Source: Cucumis sativus (taxonomy: Eukaryota; Streptophyta; Magnoliopsida; Cucurbitales; Cucurbitaceae). From it: a DNA stretch of 64,000 nucleotides. The translations under genes were made by a program, and so were the position numbers. The notes beneath the pieces are model-generated. The model searched no databases, had not been told where the DNA came from, and saw only the letters and a program-made list of their open reading frames with translations. Numbering within the stretch: the stretch's first letter is position 1; each line of letters opens with the position of its first letter. The DNA is taken from assembly GCF_000004075.3 (NCBI RefSeq), contig NC_026656.2, forward strand, positions 12,276,001 to 12,340,000, in the 5' to 3' direction. Positions 11,095 to 22,627 of the stretch are shown here, piece by piece.

Positions 11095-13107
11095 CTAGGC
11101 TGGAATGGTGAGATTCTTCTCCTCTCCATAAAATTCAAGATTCTTGTCGGTTTCTTCCAACCTGCAAGGCTGCAGTGAATACGAAAGCCATAATTGCTTC
11201 TTAACGATTGAATTGGCATCCTTTCCCTCAGCCTTTAGAAACTACACAAAAAATGCATATTCACATCTACTCATGGAACAATCAAACACGATTGAATCTT
11301 TCTATGGCTTATAAGAAGAGAACCATTGTGTAACAGAACAGTCCCACAAGAGAGGAGGAATCGATACTGGTATTACTTTCATGTGAAAAAGGGTAGGAGT
11401 AGGACGATCCTTGATAAGGATTCTTAACGTCAACAGAGGGTGTATCTAAGTGCACACATCATTCTCAACTTGATTCCATTCTGTGTGAGGGAAGTAATAA
11501 TCAAGCAGTGATCAGTTCAAAGTTTTTTCATCTGTGGTCACCAGGTCGGAGCCAGCATCGCATCGACTAAGACTCGTGCAACTTAATGATGTTGGGGCTA
11601 CTACATTAATTTTCATTTGCTAGCTGTTTTCACCAAAGTCAAAATGGTCCAATGACAAAAGGTGTAACGTATAACAGAGGTTTATGATCACAAGAGATAT
11701 TGTGAAACTATCAACATAGAAACCATGCATCTGAGCAAAACCACTCAATTATTGAAACCAAGATTACTTTTGGAGGGAACTATTGATTTTAACTGATTTC
11801 TTACGTGTATTGACCGTTCCAATAATGCCAATTCATCTGTCTTCCCACATTTTCAAACTGCAACCTTAATCTATCTATTTGGCTTAACAACTGTAAAACA
11901 CCATCATTAATCCCAACAGCTGAAGTTTCATTTGCCAGCCTCAATATCTTTTTTACCAACCAAATATAATGAAATTACTTGTTTGGACAGTGCAAGTAGA
12001 AAATAGACAACACCATCACAACCCTGCTTCGAGATATTAATCCACGATGGATGGCTTACATTTGGGCTTCTCTACCTAAGTTGAGGCATAAAGGAGGGGT
12101 GTCATAGATGATTTATTATAGCGTTATTTTATTCCCAAAACCTGGACTGTTTTATCTACCTAATTGTGTTGCAAGATGCTTTCTTAGAACGTGTTTGAAA
12201 TGAGTTGCTACGTGGATCCTAAAAGGGCAGAAGTTAGCAAGCTCTATTCCTAAATGCCCAAATAATCACTCTCATTATGTCGACATCTAAGACATTGTAA
12301 GTAGATGGTGTAGATCTTCAACAATCAATACTTAAGCAAGATAAATTGATTGATCTTATTACATTCGAAGTATTTAGACAGTATCACAAAGAGAAATGGA
12401 AAAAAAGGATTTCTGCTGATAAAGATCCCAAGACAACAACTTTGTCAATGCTATATCATATCGATTAGAAACAAAATGAGGTCCCCTGATCAAGTATCTT
12501 TTATGACAAAAGAAAAGTAAGAGCAGACAAAAAAACCCAGTTGGGCCATCTCAATTCTTTGCATCTAGGACAACAAAGATTCTATATCATATTTAAGTTG
12601 AAAAGAATATCATTATATCAGTTGGAATATGATTATCAATATTTTGAAAATTGAAGTATGAGTCATATAAAATGGGCCAGCCAAAGCTCAACAATATCTT
12701 CTAGCTGGAGACCAGTAAATTATGTCACTTTTAATTCACATAAGAATAACCAAATATAGCAAGGGAACTCATAGCTGTGGACCATTATAAACTTACATGA
12801 AGCAGTAAGTAGGCAAAGAATTCGAGCCAATCCTTGTGATTGCAATAACAACATTCCGAAACAGTCACTACAAAACAAAACAAACAGGTCATCAGGGATA
12901 TGCTTGATACCAAAAAATATTTCATCCTGGCTGTTTACAGATTGAAGAACTAATACAATCCCTGGCGTAACCAACCAATACACTAAACTTCCATCCGTTT
13001 GTTACTAGTCCTTTAGTCTCGTTTATAGACATGCCAAACTAAACATCATTACAAATACACGTACCATTACTACAGTATGTATGACTTGATCTTGACATTT
13101 TCCATAG
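11095..13107 (-). CDS. Unrecognised multi-exon plant gene, 3' part resolved
   Basis: Five minus-strand exons join in one frame: 13065-13107, 12797-12867, 11805-11947, 11377-11422 and 11095-11241, ending in TAG. They encode the last 149 residues. Donors are good (GTACGT, GTAAGT, GTAAGA, GTAATA). The acceptor of the 46-base exon (TTAAG) lacks a pyrimidine tract. Visible features are a Cys/His-rich segment (SECCYCNHKDW), a hydrophobic stretch (LEFFAYLLLHILRL), a leucine-rich helical segment (LQLLSQIDRLRLQF) and a charged C-terminus ending NLTIPA. I recognise no domain. The 5' end is unresolved: an exon at about 13490-13560 and an ATG at 13756 would keep the phase, but I cannot confirm them. Phase continuity over five exons argues for a real gene; individual boundaries could be off. 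Confidence 0.55.
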
Positions 13108-16100
13108 CTTGGAAGGAAAATCCAGAAAAGCATCCCACAATTACGTAATTTACAAGGTTGAACAAGCAATCGATATTAACAATCACTTTATTGTTTAAAG
13201 GATATCAAGGTGAACTGGGATAAATATTATGGCTCTAACATGCTAGGACTTTACACTCCTAAGCTTTATGTTTCAATTCAATACAGCCAAGCATATTCAC
13301 TAAAAGAATTAAGGTTCAAATCTCTAGAACAATGATGTAAACAACATATCAAATCCAACCAAGAAAAGCAGGAAAAAAACACGAGTTTACTTACTAAGAA
13401 ATCAATGGCTAAGAAAATACCAACAAAGAGGAAATGGGAACCAAGCATTTCTCCATAAGAAAAAAAAAAAAAAAAGGAACACAAGTCAATCATTGTACGG
13501 ATTCGTTTCGCCAGCTAGCTTTGCTTGGAACGTTGTTCAGGATAGAGGACACATCAAAGATACACCTGCAGTGCAAGAAGAACACAAAGGGATTTCATAT
13601 GCCAGATAACTATTTAAAGCAATATGGGGAAGAGGGAAATTTTTTTCAAAGATGAAAAACAAAAAAAGAAAAGAAAATGGAGGGGTTTTGCAGCAGAAGC
13701 ACACACGTGAAATTTTTTGTACAATTCCATTGATTCTGCTCTGAATTTGGGCCCATAAAAACATACTAAGGAGGAGAATAAAACAGAAAAGAGTAATCTG
13801 GAAGATATCTGAACGAATTAAGAAGCTGACCTCAAAAACTGAGATGGGTTTTGTTTTGTTTTTCATCTTCTTTCTTTCTTGGCGTGCTTTTGCTTATCTT
13901 CTACAGTTTCTTCCAGACCCATTTGAAAGAAAGAAAACCTAAAACCTGCAATCTGTGTGTTTGTTCTGTTCTGGGTGTGAAGTTGGGGAAACTTTCTCAT
14001 GGTCTCTGCTTTACCTTTCCTTCAATCACATGGAGTTTTTTGCCCTTAACATCAATTGTTGTTCAAAATGAAAAGAGGGTTTTGGGGTTTGTATGTAAAG
14101 AGTTGTTCTTTGTTTCCCTTGTCTTTATCATCAAATGTTTTTTCTTTTGGTAGGGAAAATGTTTCATTCAATGTAAAGGAAGATAATTTCTTGGTTTTGC
14201 TTTGGGTTAAGTTTAAACTTTGTAATAATTTCTACTTTCAAATTGAAAATTGAGTTTTACAACTAACTAACTATGATACTTAATTACACTATTCAACTTT
14301 CAATTATAATATTTAAGTTTTTTAAATTTATGTTAAGAGTTAAAATTGAACATTCAAATTTACAAAGGTTAAAAGATCTTCAAACGATAAGAACTTATCT
14401 AAAGATCAACTTTTTATCATTTTATCACATTTTGAAAAGTAAAAAAAATTTGCTCACATCATAACAACTTTGATATCTCATGTTAAAGATCGAACTAAAG
14501 TAACATTTTTTCATAGTACTCTCGAAGATGATAGAGGTGAGAGATTAGGTGATTTGGTTGGTTGTTAGTTATTGTGCTTTTTCCTTGAAGAAAAATATCA
14601 AAGTTTGATGTAAAAGGAGGAAGGTATGGGCAACTTAAAAAAGAAAGAATAAGTTAAAAGATTGCTAGCATGGACAAGGACACATAGAAAATTGATTTTT
14701 TCTTTGAAAGATAGATAAAAGGGCATTTGTGTATGATACCATTCGCTAAAAGATTAGAAATTCGAATTTTTCGACACCACATGTTGTGAGCACAAAAATA
14801 AAATAAAGACAACTCTTCTACATAAATATTAAAGCATTGATGTTGAACTTATAAACATGGATGGAAATGTGGGCATATGATCAACAAAAATTTAGTACTC
14901 TAATTAGAGAGAAGCTTAATTATTTTTTAAACACTAAGCAAAAGAACAGAAAGACCACCACCTGTTGCCTAACATTTGTTAAGAATGAGAGAAAAATAAA
15001 ATCATCTTTCAAGATCAAACAACAACCTAGAGAAGATGACAAAATTGCAATAGCATGAGCAACTTTGCTCTATCCTCTCAAAAAAATGTTAGAAAAAAAA
15101 CTAAATATTAAGACAGTTTCGAACCAAAGAATATCCTGGGTGAGAAGTCCAATCTTAACCTAAGAAAAAAATTTTCTATTGAAAAGTTTGATGATCTCTA
15201 GAGTGTCGATTCCATCTTAGATGCTCTCTGCTTTTAAATTCTTATAGCGTAAGAAATTTTTTTTAACTTGGTGGACTAGATAAAGATAACTTTAATATTT
15301 AAACTAGTGAAAACGATGGTTGTAGCTAAAACTTGAAAACTTAAGAAAAAAAAAAAGTCAATCGTAGAAAAATTATTGTTATAAAATCTAGCTAAGAGTT
15401 CAAATGTCTACGTTGAGAAAAACGAAAGTCACACTAGAAAAAATGGTGAAAAAACCAAATAATTATTAAACATAACCTTCCAAACACCAACTTGTAATTT
15501 CAATTTACTTGTTTCAAAACTAACATTAATTTCATCAAATATTCCATTGAAGAAGAAAATGAAACAACAAAATGACGTGACGAAGACTTGTAAAGTAATG
15601 ATAAATGTAAAGAAAATGACACGTTTGAATGATGTTTCTAAACTTTACAATAATTAGTTTCAAATTTTCAATTATACACATAAGTTATAATATTTCAGAA
15701 TTGCCATTAAAACGTTTAAACAATCAACTATTGGTTTGATATTAATTAGTGTTATTGGAAAAAAGATTAGAAAATTGGTGCAAATGTAAGTGAGAAAGGA
15801 AGGACAAAATTTGGGGGCCCTTTAATGTGATATTACAATGAGAGGAAGAGGAAGAGGAAGAGGAAGAGGAAGAGATAGTAAACAAAGAAATGTAAGACAA
15901 TTGAACCCAACAACTATTGTCTTCCTTAAATTAGTCAATTTTTTTTCTTTGTTGTTTTTCTACCTTTCACATCCCCCCATGCTTTCAATCAATTCCCCCA
16001 CTTTTTCCCATAATTATATATTTCATTCATTCCTACACAAAATATTTTTACAATAGGTAAAGGGATTTATATTTAATGTTTAGAAAATATAATTGAAATT

Positions 16101-16740
16101 GTTACTTTTATATATGTATTATCTAATGGATGCAACTTGAATCACATAAATCTTTGAGATAAGTTTTTCTTGAAAGGAAACAAAAACCATAAAATGTTAT
16201 GAATATACGGGACCTTCCATGGAAAAAAAAACTCAATTATGCACACATGTTATTGGAGTAATTGATGAATGAGACTAATTTCAAAGGAAAGCTTAACAAT
16301 GAGTCTATGTTGGTTCATTTGAAAATTTATGTTCACGATTAAGGATCTATTGCATGATGAAAAGCAATCCAATTATGTTTACGATTTAGATTTATTACAA
16401 TAGAGTCACATTTTGATTACATGCACTAAATTTTATTATAAGGTTTGATAAACAGGAATTTAGGATACAAAACAAGAGTTAAGAGATGGAGGGTGTAAAT
16501 TGATAGGTTCTGAAAAGTTTAGAGGAGCATGGTTGGGTGTTCTGAGGGAGAAGAGTGGAAAAGTAGTGTTATAGAGAAAGAGAGAAAGAGAAAGATGTTT
16601 GATTCTCTTAAGATTTTCATAAGTATTTGGCAAAATTTGCTGGCTGTGCATCTTTTTGTCTTCTCTTCCACTTCCATTTTGTGGTTCTTAAGTAAACAAA
16701 TCATTCAAAATAATTTCTCACTCTCCCTTTTTCCAAAGAT
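13108..16740. other. 5' region of the unrecognised gene, then intergenic DNA
   Basis: 13.1-13.9 kb may hold the missing 5' exons and promoter of the minus-strand gene. From about 14.2 kb the DNA is AT-rich and I see no gene up to the RL promoter. Confidence 0.35.
15841..15874 (+). repeat. (AGAGGA)n microsatellite
   Basis: A purine-only hexanucleotide repeats about six times. It creates a short open frame of alternating Arg and Gly that has no other coding support. Confidence 0.85.
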
Positions 16741-16762
16741 TTTCCCTCTCTCTGCCCCCACT

Positions 16763-16769
16763 TATAAAA
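16763..16769 (+). promoter_or_regulatory. TATA box of the RADIALIS-like gene
   Basis: TATAAAA lies 79 bases upstream of the start codon in a CT-rich leader, a usual arrangement for a plant core promoter. Confidence 0.65.
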
Positions 16770-16847
16770 TCCCCTCCCCCTTCTCCATACTCTTTCTTCT
16801 TCACCCCCTTTTCAATTAATCTCTTTTACCACTTTTGCCCCTCAACA

Positions 16848-18818
16848 ATGGCTTCCATTTCCTCCTCCTCTTCTTCTTGGACTCCTAACCAAAACAAAGC
16901 CTTCGAAAGGGCTTTGGCTGTCTTTGACAAAGACACCCCTGATCGCTGGCTCAATGTAGCCAAAGCCGTCGGCGGTGGCAAGACCCCCGACGAAGTCAAG
17001 AGACACTTCGACCGTCTCGTCGAAGATGTCAAACACATTGAATCCGGCCGCGTTCCTTTCCCTAAATACACCTCCTCCTCCTCCTCCCCTACAACCTCCA
17101 ATGCTAACATCAAAGACCAAGAACAAAGGTACCTCTCTCGTCCTTCCTTCTTTTTTTTTTTTCTTTTGAAGTTTTAACCTTTCCAAATATTAAAAATAAT
17201 GTCTCAACTGCTAAACTATGTTCTTAAAAGTTATTTTTTACGACAGAAAAGTCCAACTTCTAAGTCGCTTTCAACTCACTTTTATTTTGGTTCGCTTTCC
17301 AGATTCTCTCTTCATATGTATCTCAATTGTTTTTTTTATCTTTTTCTTCTCTTCTCCACATTGTTCTTTTCCTTCAAAATCCTTAGAGCAGCTCCCTTTT
17401 TATACCTTATAAAAAGCTATACATCTTTTTTCACCTCCATCTCCTTCCCCTCACTATGTATTTTCATGTCTTTTTTATAGAAAAAAAAAACATCAAACTA
17501 TAATATATAAACAAACCAATTAAAAATCAATTTTCTTTATTACAAGCTGCACAAGTTTTTCTGACATTTTCCTTCAATCACGTAGCAAAAACAAATTTTT
17601 TTTTTGTCACGTGACAACTAGATGAATTGCACAAAGATAAGTGGGGTCGGATCTACGTCATTCATAGTATATAATTATATAATCGAAGAAAATGGTGTTT
17701 GAAAGTTGGTTTTTTTTTTTTGGAGGATAATGGGTTTCAGAAAAAGAGAAAAGCATGCAATCCAATCATACCTCAATTGGTAAATGCAATGTTTTCTTTA
17801 TATATATATACATATATTATATATATAAAAAGAAAAAGAAAAAAAGTCAACAGTTTACGAGAAACCAAACCTCGTGCCAGTCACGTGGTTTCCTACCAAT
17901 AGGGCTGATTAATTAATTATACCAATAATTGCATTCTTAATATTATAATAAACCCTAACAATTATGTATTAATTATTGGTGTTATCTAATCTTATACTAA
18001 AAGCAAGTTAATTAATTTTTTAATGTTGATATTTTGTTTTCCTGACAAATATCCTACTTGTCGGATTGTATTCTAACAGTCCCATTACTCCCCACAACAC
18101 AATACACTTCTTTTTTTTCTTTTTTCTTTCCATTTTTGGCACCTTTTTATTCCTTAATTATTTCTTTTCTTACAAAATTTAATTCACCAAACTTTCAAAT
18201 TATTATATATTTTCTATAGCAAATTTGAAGAAAAAAAATGATCTAAAAAAATGATCTTAATTTAAATAATTGAGATCTTATTTGATAAGATTTTATTTCT
18301 AATTTTTTAGTTTTCGTTTAAGTTTGTTGCTCTCGTCAAAAACTAAAAAAGAAACACATTCGCTTGATTTATCTAAATCACTAAAGTCCTTTTTCTTTTT
18401 TTTCTATTTATGACGTATATCTTTTTAATTATATATATAACAAAAAATGACAATAATGATCTTTTTGTCGTGTTTGCTTGTCCTTCTTGTACTACTAGCT
18501 CTCAAACTAATTTAAAAAGATACCAAAATATCTACTTTAGTCTTTGAATTTAAAAATATATCCATTTTAGTTATTACAATTATTTTATTGTGGAATGTTG
18601 CTCATTCTTTATCCATTTAGTGTATGAAATTTCAATGCATATTTGAAGTCATGTCATCATTTGCCAAATAATTGAGATTGAAGCAATGTCAGTGATCAAA
18701 ATAGTTATGGTTGTAAGTGATTGGATGAATATGAAAATTAAATTAAGTTTTTTAAAATTGCAATCATGGGCCTAACTTATTTAATTATTGCAGGATGAGA
18801 AACATGAAACTTCATTAA
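16848..18818 (+). CDS. RADIALIS-like (RSM) single-MYB/SANT protein
   Basis: Two exons, 16848-17128 and 18794-18818, encode 101 residues; AG from exon 1 and G from exon 2 form the junction codon. One SANT/MYB-related repeat spans about residues 8-65, with the family's Trp at 11 and 34 ([20 protein letters not shown]), then [19 protein letters not shown] and the diagnostic IESGRVPFP. The short second exon gives the typical tail RMRNMKLH. Length fits the ~80-100-residue RL family. Related proteins compete with DIVARICATA-type MYBs for partners and affect floral asymmetry, fruit and early seedling growth; that is family knowledge. The 1665-base intron is AT-rich and contains a TA-rich tract at about 17798-17828. 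Confidence 0.92.
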
Positions 18819-19881
18819 ATTGGTTGAAATTGAAAGCAAATGGAGGGAATTAAGAAGAATGAAAGTGGATTGGTGGTTGCTGTTTTTGCCTTTAAGATAA
18901 CAAAAAGAAGAAAAAAAAAAATTAATGTAGCCAAATTTGCAATTTTATGTTTTTTTTTTCTCTTCCTCTTGAAAGTGTATTTGCCCAACTAAAGAGCTAA
19001 TCAATGTAGAAGAATCAATTTGATTTACGTTTTTTTCATCTACTAATTTCCCCCTATATATTTTTTTTTCTCTTCTCTTCCTCCCTTGTTTGACACGTAC
19101 CTCCACAACCTCTAACTCGCCCTTCTCCTGACTCTCACGTCTGCTTGTGCTCGTGTACGTCACTTAAAACACTCATTAACGATACGCTAAGGATGAGGAA
19201 GTATATGTATAATTCAATATAATAGTGCACACTTGTTCAAAATACCAAAACTTCATTATGTCAAAACACTCATTAAAAATTGTTGTGTTGAAACTAGTCA
19301 ATAGTAACTTACATCTCCAACTTTTTAATTAGATTTTTTTTCTTAACGCAAAAAGTAGGGGAAAACGAGGAGAAAAAAAGTGCATTCTAAAAAAAGAACC
19401 TCAAAATTTATTGATTTCCTATTAGGTCCACATCTAAACATAACTAAACTAACATAGTACTTGTACTCCCTGAACCCTGAAATAAGTTCGATTCCCTTGC
19501 CTTGTATGGGCAAAATAACAACAACAATAATAACAACAAAACATTGAAACCAGTTCAAAATCAGGGACCAAAGTACTTATTTATAGTTTTGAACAGTTTC
19601 AAAACATGTTTATGACAAAAGCTAAAATTAAGAAACAAACACGTTAAGCCTTAAAATTAGGCAAACTCTCATTCATCAAGAGGTAAACAAACAAACAAGA
19701 AACAGTATTCTTTTGCAAAATATAACAGCTATTTATAGCTCATCAGGGAAACACAAACAACAGTAGCAATTCACATGGACTATAAACAGTAGAAATAAAT
19801 CAAAAACAAGAATCATGAGACTTCACGCAGTTGGTTGAAGATGAAGACAAACTATACTTGAACAAAGGAAGAAAAGATAAT
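18819..19881. other. Intergenic DNA between RL and the 88-aa gene
   Basis: The first few hundred bases are presumably RL 3' UTR. The rest probably includes the 3' UTR of the converging minus-strand gene. No other coding signal is visible. Confidence 0.4.
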
Positions 19882-20259
19882 TTATTCTGATACTGTTGTT
19901 CGAAGAGGCAGAGAACTTTCAACTCCATTTGTCTCTGAATTCCTATCTGCCACAACTTTTGACATACGGAACATCTGTAACCAACCAAAAGTTTTTTGAA
20001 TTTTGTGAATAAATATATCCACCACATACCTCAGGAACATGACTTATTTCTTTTTAGATGCTCAGAGAAGAATATAGAAGTAAACCTTGTTGATAGTCTT
20101 TTTGAAGCATGATTTGTGTTCGTCCATTGATGCATTAATGAATTCGTCGATGTGATCCTTCAAATCCTCCAGAAATGTAGCTTCTTCATTTTTCTTCTTA
20201 CGACAGGAAGGAATGGGTGGGTTTGCAGCAGTTGATGGTTTCTCTTTCTGTTGTTCCAT
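19882..20259 (-). CDS. Small conserved plant protein of unknown function, 88 aa
   Basis: Two exons, 20086-20259 and 19882-19974, join in phase 0 across a 111-base intron and encode 88 residues ending TTVSE. The N-terminus is low-complexity and charged (MEQQKEKPSTAANPP). The middle carries an acidic amphipathic stretch, FLEDLKDHIDEFINASMDEH, then a basic KKTINK segment meeting MFRMSKVVADR from exon 2. There is no signal peptide or membrane segment. I have an impression of small plant proteins with the DLKDHIDEFINASMDEHK core but know of no assigned function. A pyrimidine-rich acceptor just before the ATG (CAG at about 20273) suggests a 5' UTR intron. Confidence 0.75.
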
Positions 20260-20954
20260 TGGTATAAACCTGGCACCAAAAAAAAGAAAAATTAGCTGTA
20301 GTGAGCAAAAAAGTTGAGCTATAAGAAATGTAATTTCAGTTCATTTCAACATAAAGAAAGACTAAACGCTAAAATGGTATTTGAATTTACACCAATGAAT
20401 TAGAATGTATGGAAGGGTGAAGTAACTTCCGAGTTGTTTGCTCCTTTCTACGTTGAATGCCACAAGTTCCTAAAATCCTATCTCCAAGACTCTAACTGAT
20501 AATAACCTTGTTTTAAAAATTTATGCTTGTTTTCTCCCCATTTCATTATTATGATTTTTACCTTTTTTGAAGAAAAACTTTGAATTCTTAGTCAAATTCC
20601 AAAGACAAAAAACAAAGTTTGCCAAAACTACTTCTATTAGTTTTAAGAAATTGGCATAGTTTTAAAGACACGGGTAAAAAGTGGATAATAGAATAATGAA
20701 ACTTACGAGTCGAAGTAACATTTATAAGCTTAATTTTTAAAATTCAAAATCCAAAATCTAACTGATTATTAAATTGAGCCTGGCTATCAACACCTTGGGA
20801 TGGCTTCAGACTATATAAACTCTAAAGCAAACAAATAGAAACCTTTTGCCCTTTTGTTGGTAACTCTCAGGTTAGAGAAAATGGTAATGCAAGAATGCTG
20901 TCTTTAAATAAAGTTTGCCAAGATCCAAAACCCACCATGGCTAACCTATCTTTT
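20260..20954. other. 5' flank of the 88-aa gene
   Basis: It likely contains a 5' UTR intron and promoter of the minus-strand gene. I see no other gene. Confidence 0.35.
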
Positions 20955-21145
20955 CTTTTCCTTTTTCAACGAAACTGCTTTCATTAAGGATAAATGAAAG
21001 GAAACAGGAGCATACAAAAAAATCCCCACCCCTAAAGAAAGAGACTCCAACTATACAATATTGTTCCTAAAAAATTACAAAAAGTCCTCAAAATCGAATC
21101 CCAAAATGAAACATGATATTGAACAAGGGACCAATCATCGTAAGA
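20955..21145 (-). mobile_element. LINE 3'-end fragment
   Basis: The minus strand reads WSLVQYHVSFWDSILRTFCN and then a segment ending SWSLFL with a stop at 21032. This resembles the closing residues of plant LINE polyproteins, as I remember them. The following ~75 bases have the usual LINE 3' UTR look: GGGGTGGGGA, TTTTTTTGTATGCTCC, then TTAATGAAAGCAGTTTCGTT. The upstream ORF (to 21322) is not recognisable, so the copy is 5'-truncated. Confidence 0.6.
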
Positions 21146-22429
21146 ATCCATTTCTAACCCTCTAAACACCACAACATGACTATCAACAATAACGATCTTG
21201 CAAGGTTCGCTTAGCTGCCTATTGGTGCAAGGCCCTTTGACACCAACCTTACTGGTTTTTGAACCCTTGGAATACTTATGTATAAAAAACAACAATTTGG
21301 AGGCCACAGGTTTAGGCACCAATGTCCATGTTTTGAATCATTCCAAGGGAGATCTTTCTTCATAGTCAATCCATGATCAGAATCCATCATTTATCAATGT
21401 CTATAACTTCATCATAATCATAAAGCTCGTTATCATATATGGAGCAGAATTTAGGACGAAGACTGTCAAATCAGCTTGACCAAACCTCCTTTGCGGCCTG
21501 GTTCCATATCCTTTTGCTGCCTGATCCTTACCTCATAATATGTCAAGTCGTGCATTCTCTGAATGCAAAACCCTACCGCTCATACATCTCTTTTCAAACT
21601 AATGCAAAAGTTGGTAGGAATAATACTATATCCAAATTAAGCAACTCATTTCACTAATATAAATTATCTAGCAATCCCATATCATATTACAAATCTAAAT
21701 AAAGCAGAATAAACAATTTGAAATTCACAAGCTTACAAGAATGGATAAACTAACCTATGCTTCTAAGAAATAAGAACAATACTAAACCAAGTTTAAGAGA
21801 AGAGAGATGACACCGAGTTATATTGGTTCATCTAGTGTGAGCTACATGCAATTCTCTACCACCAATGTAGGTGACCCAAGAGTTCACAACACTAAAGTAA
21901 AATTTCTCTCACTTTTCTCTCAAAGAAGGCTCATGAATCACTCTTATAAAAAGAGTCCAAACTCTTGAATGGAGAGAAAACACACGTACACAATGGCCAG
22001 AAAAAAATAATCACGAGTCAGCAAGGTTTTTCTTCTTCTTCAGCCTAAAAATATACCCACGGCAGAGAGTTCAAAATTGCTACTGTTTTTCTCACTATTT
22101 TTCTGTCCAGCCACAACTAATTTCGGCAACCACCCATACAAGCAACCTACGTTGCAGTTTTTTTTCTTTCAAATTTTTAGTTACCAAATGGGTCTTTATG
22201 GTTTTGGGCTCCATAATTTCTCAATAAAAGATTGCATTTTTTCTCTTCCTTTAAGACAGCCTAGAAATTGAAACAGAAACTTATACCATTTTCCTAGGGA
22301 ATACAAGTCAATAGAATATTCACTATTCAGGCACCCATTCATAGTAAAATAGGGGCAGAGGCTGCCATGGTGCCCGTAACATTTTTGTCAAATGTTGCAA
22401 CAGTAAAGGCACTTTCATTGTGACCATAA
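21146..22429. other. Intergenic DNA, probably old repeats
   Basis: No gene supported. At 22321 the sequence begins CACTATTCAGGCACCC, a possible but unproven CACTA-type terminus. Several short ORFs have no motifs. Confidence 0.3.
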
Positions 22430-22627
22430 CATTTTAGTTGGTTTTAGTGTGACTTCAAAGCTAAAAACCAACTAAAAGTCACCTATAAAGTGTCCCAACT
22501 ATCAAAACAACTTACAAATGTCTAAGTGTACCTTCCTAACTCAAAATAAAATAAAAAACATCCAAAAAAAGTGTCAAAGTGACTGTTTAACTCTAAAAAT
22601 AAGTTAAAAAGTGTTTACGTGACATCT
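22430..22627 (+). repeat. Outlying copy of the 27-kb AT-rich repeat
   Basis: This stretch matches 26955-27090 and 27525-27680 in the same orientation. Shared phrases include aaatgtctaagtgtacc, ttcctaactcaaaa and taactct. It also shares the gtgtgactt-caaagcta-aaccaa phrase with about 27340-27362. It abuts the start of the broken Copia element. Confidence 0.65.

Noticed and set aside
11494..11620. Minus-strand open segment (VVAPTSLSCTSLSRC)
   Set aside because: Using it as an exon breaks the phase between 11805-11947 and 11095-11241, and it ends in a stop.
13851..14253. Hydrophobic plus-strand ORFs
   Set aside because: Composition reflects T-rich DNA upstream of a minus-strand gene; no start context or motif.
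15838..16056. Short ORF beginning with Arg-Gly repeats
   Set aside because: The RG run is only a purine microsatellite; the rest is AT-driven hydrophobic sequence.
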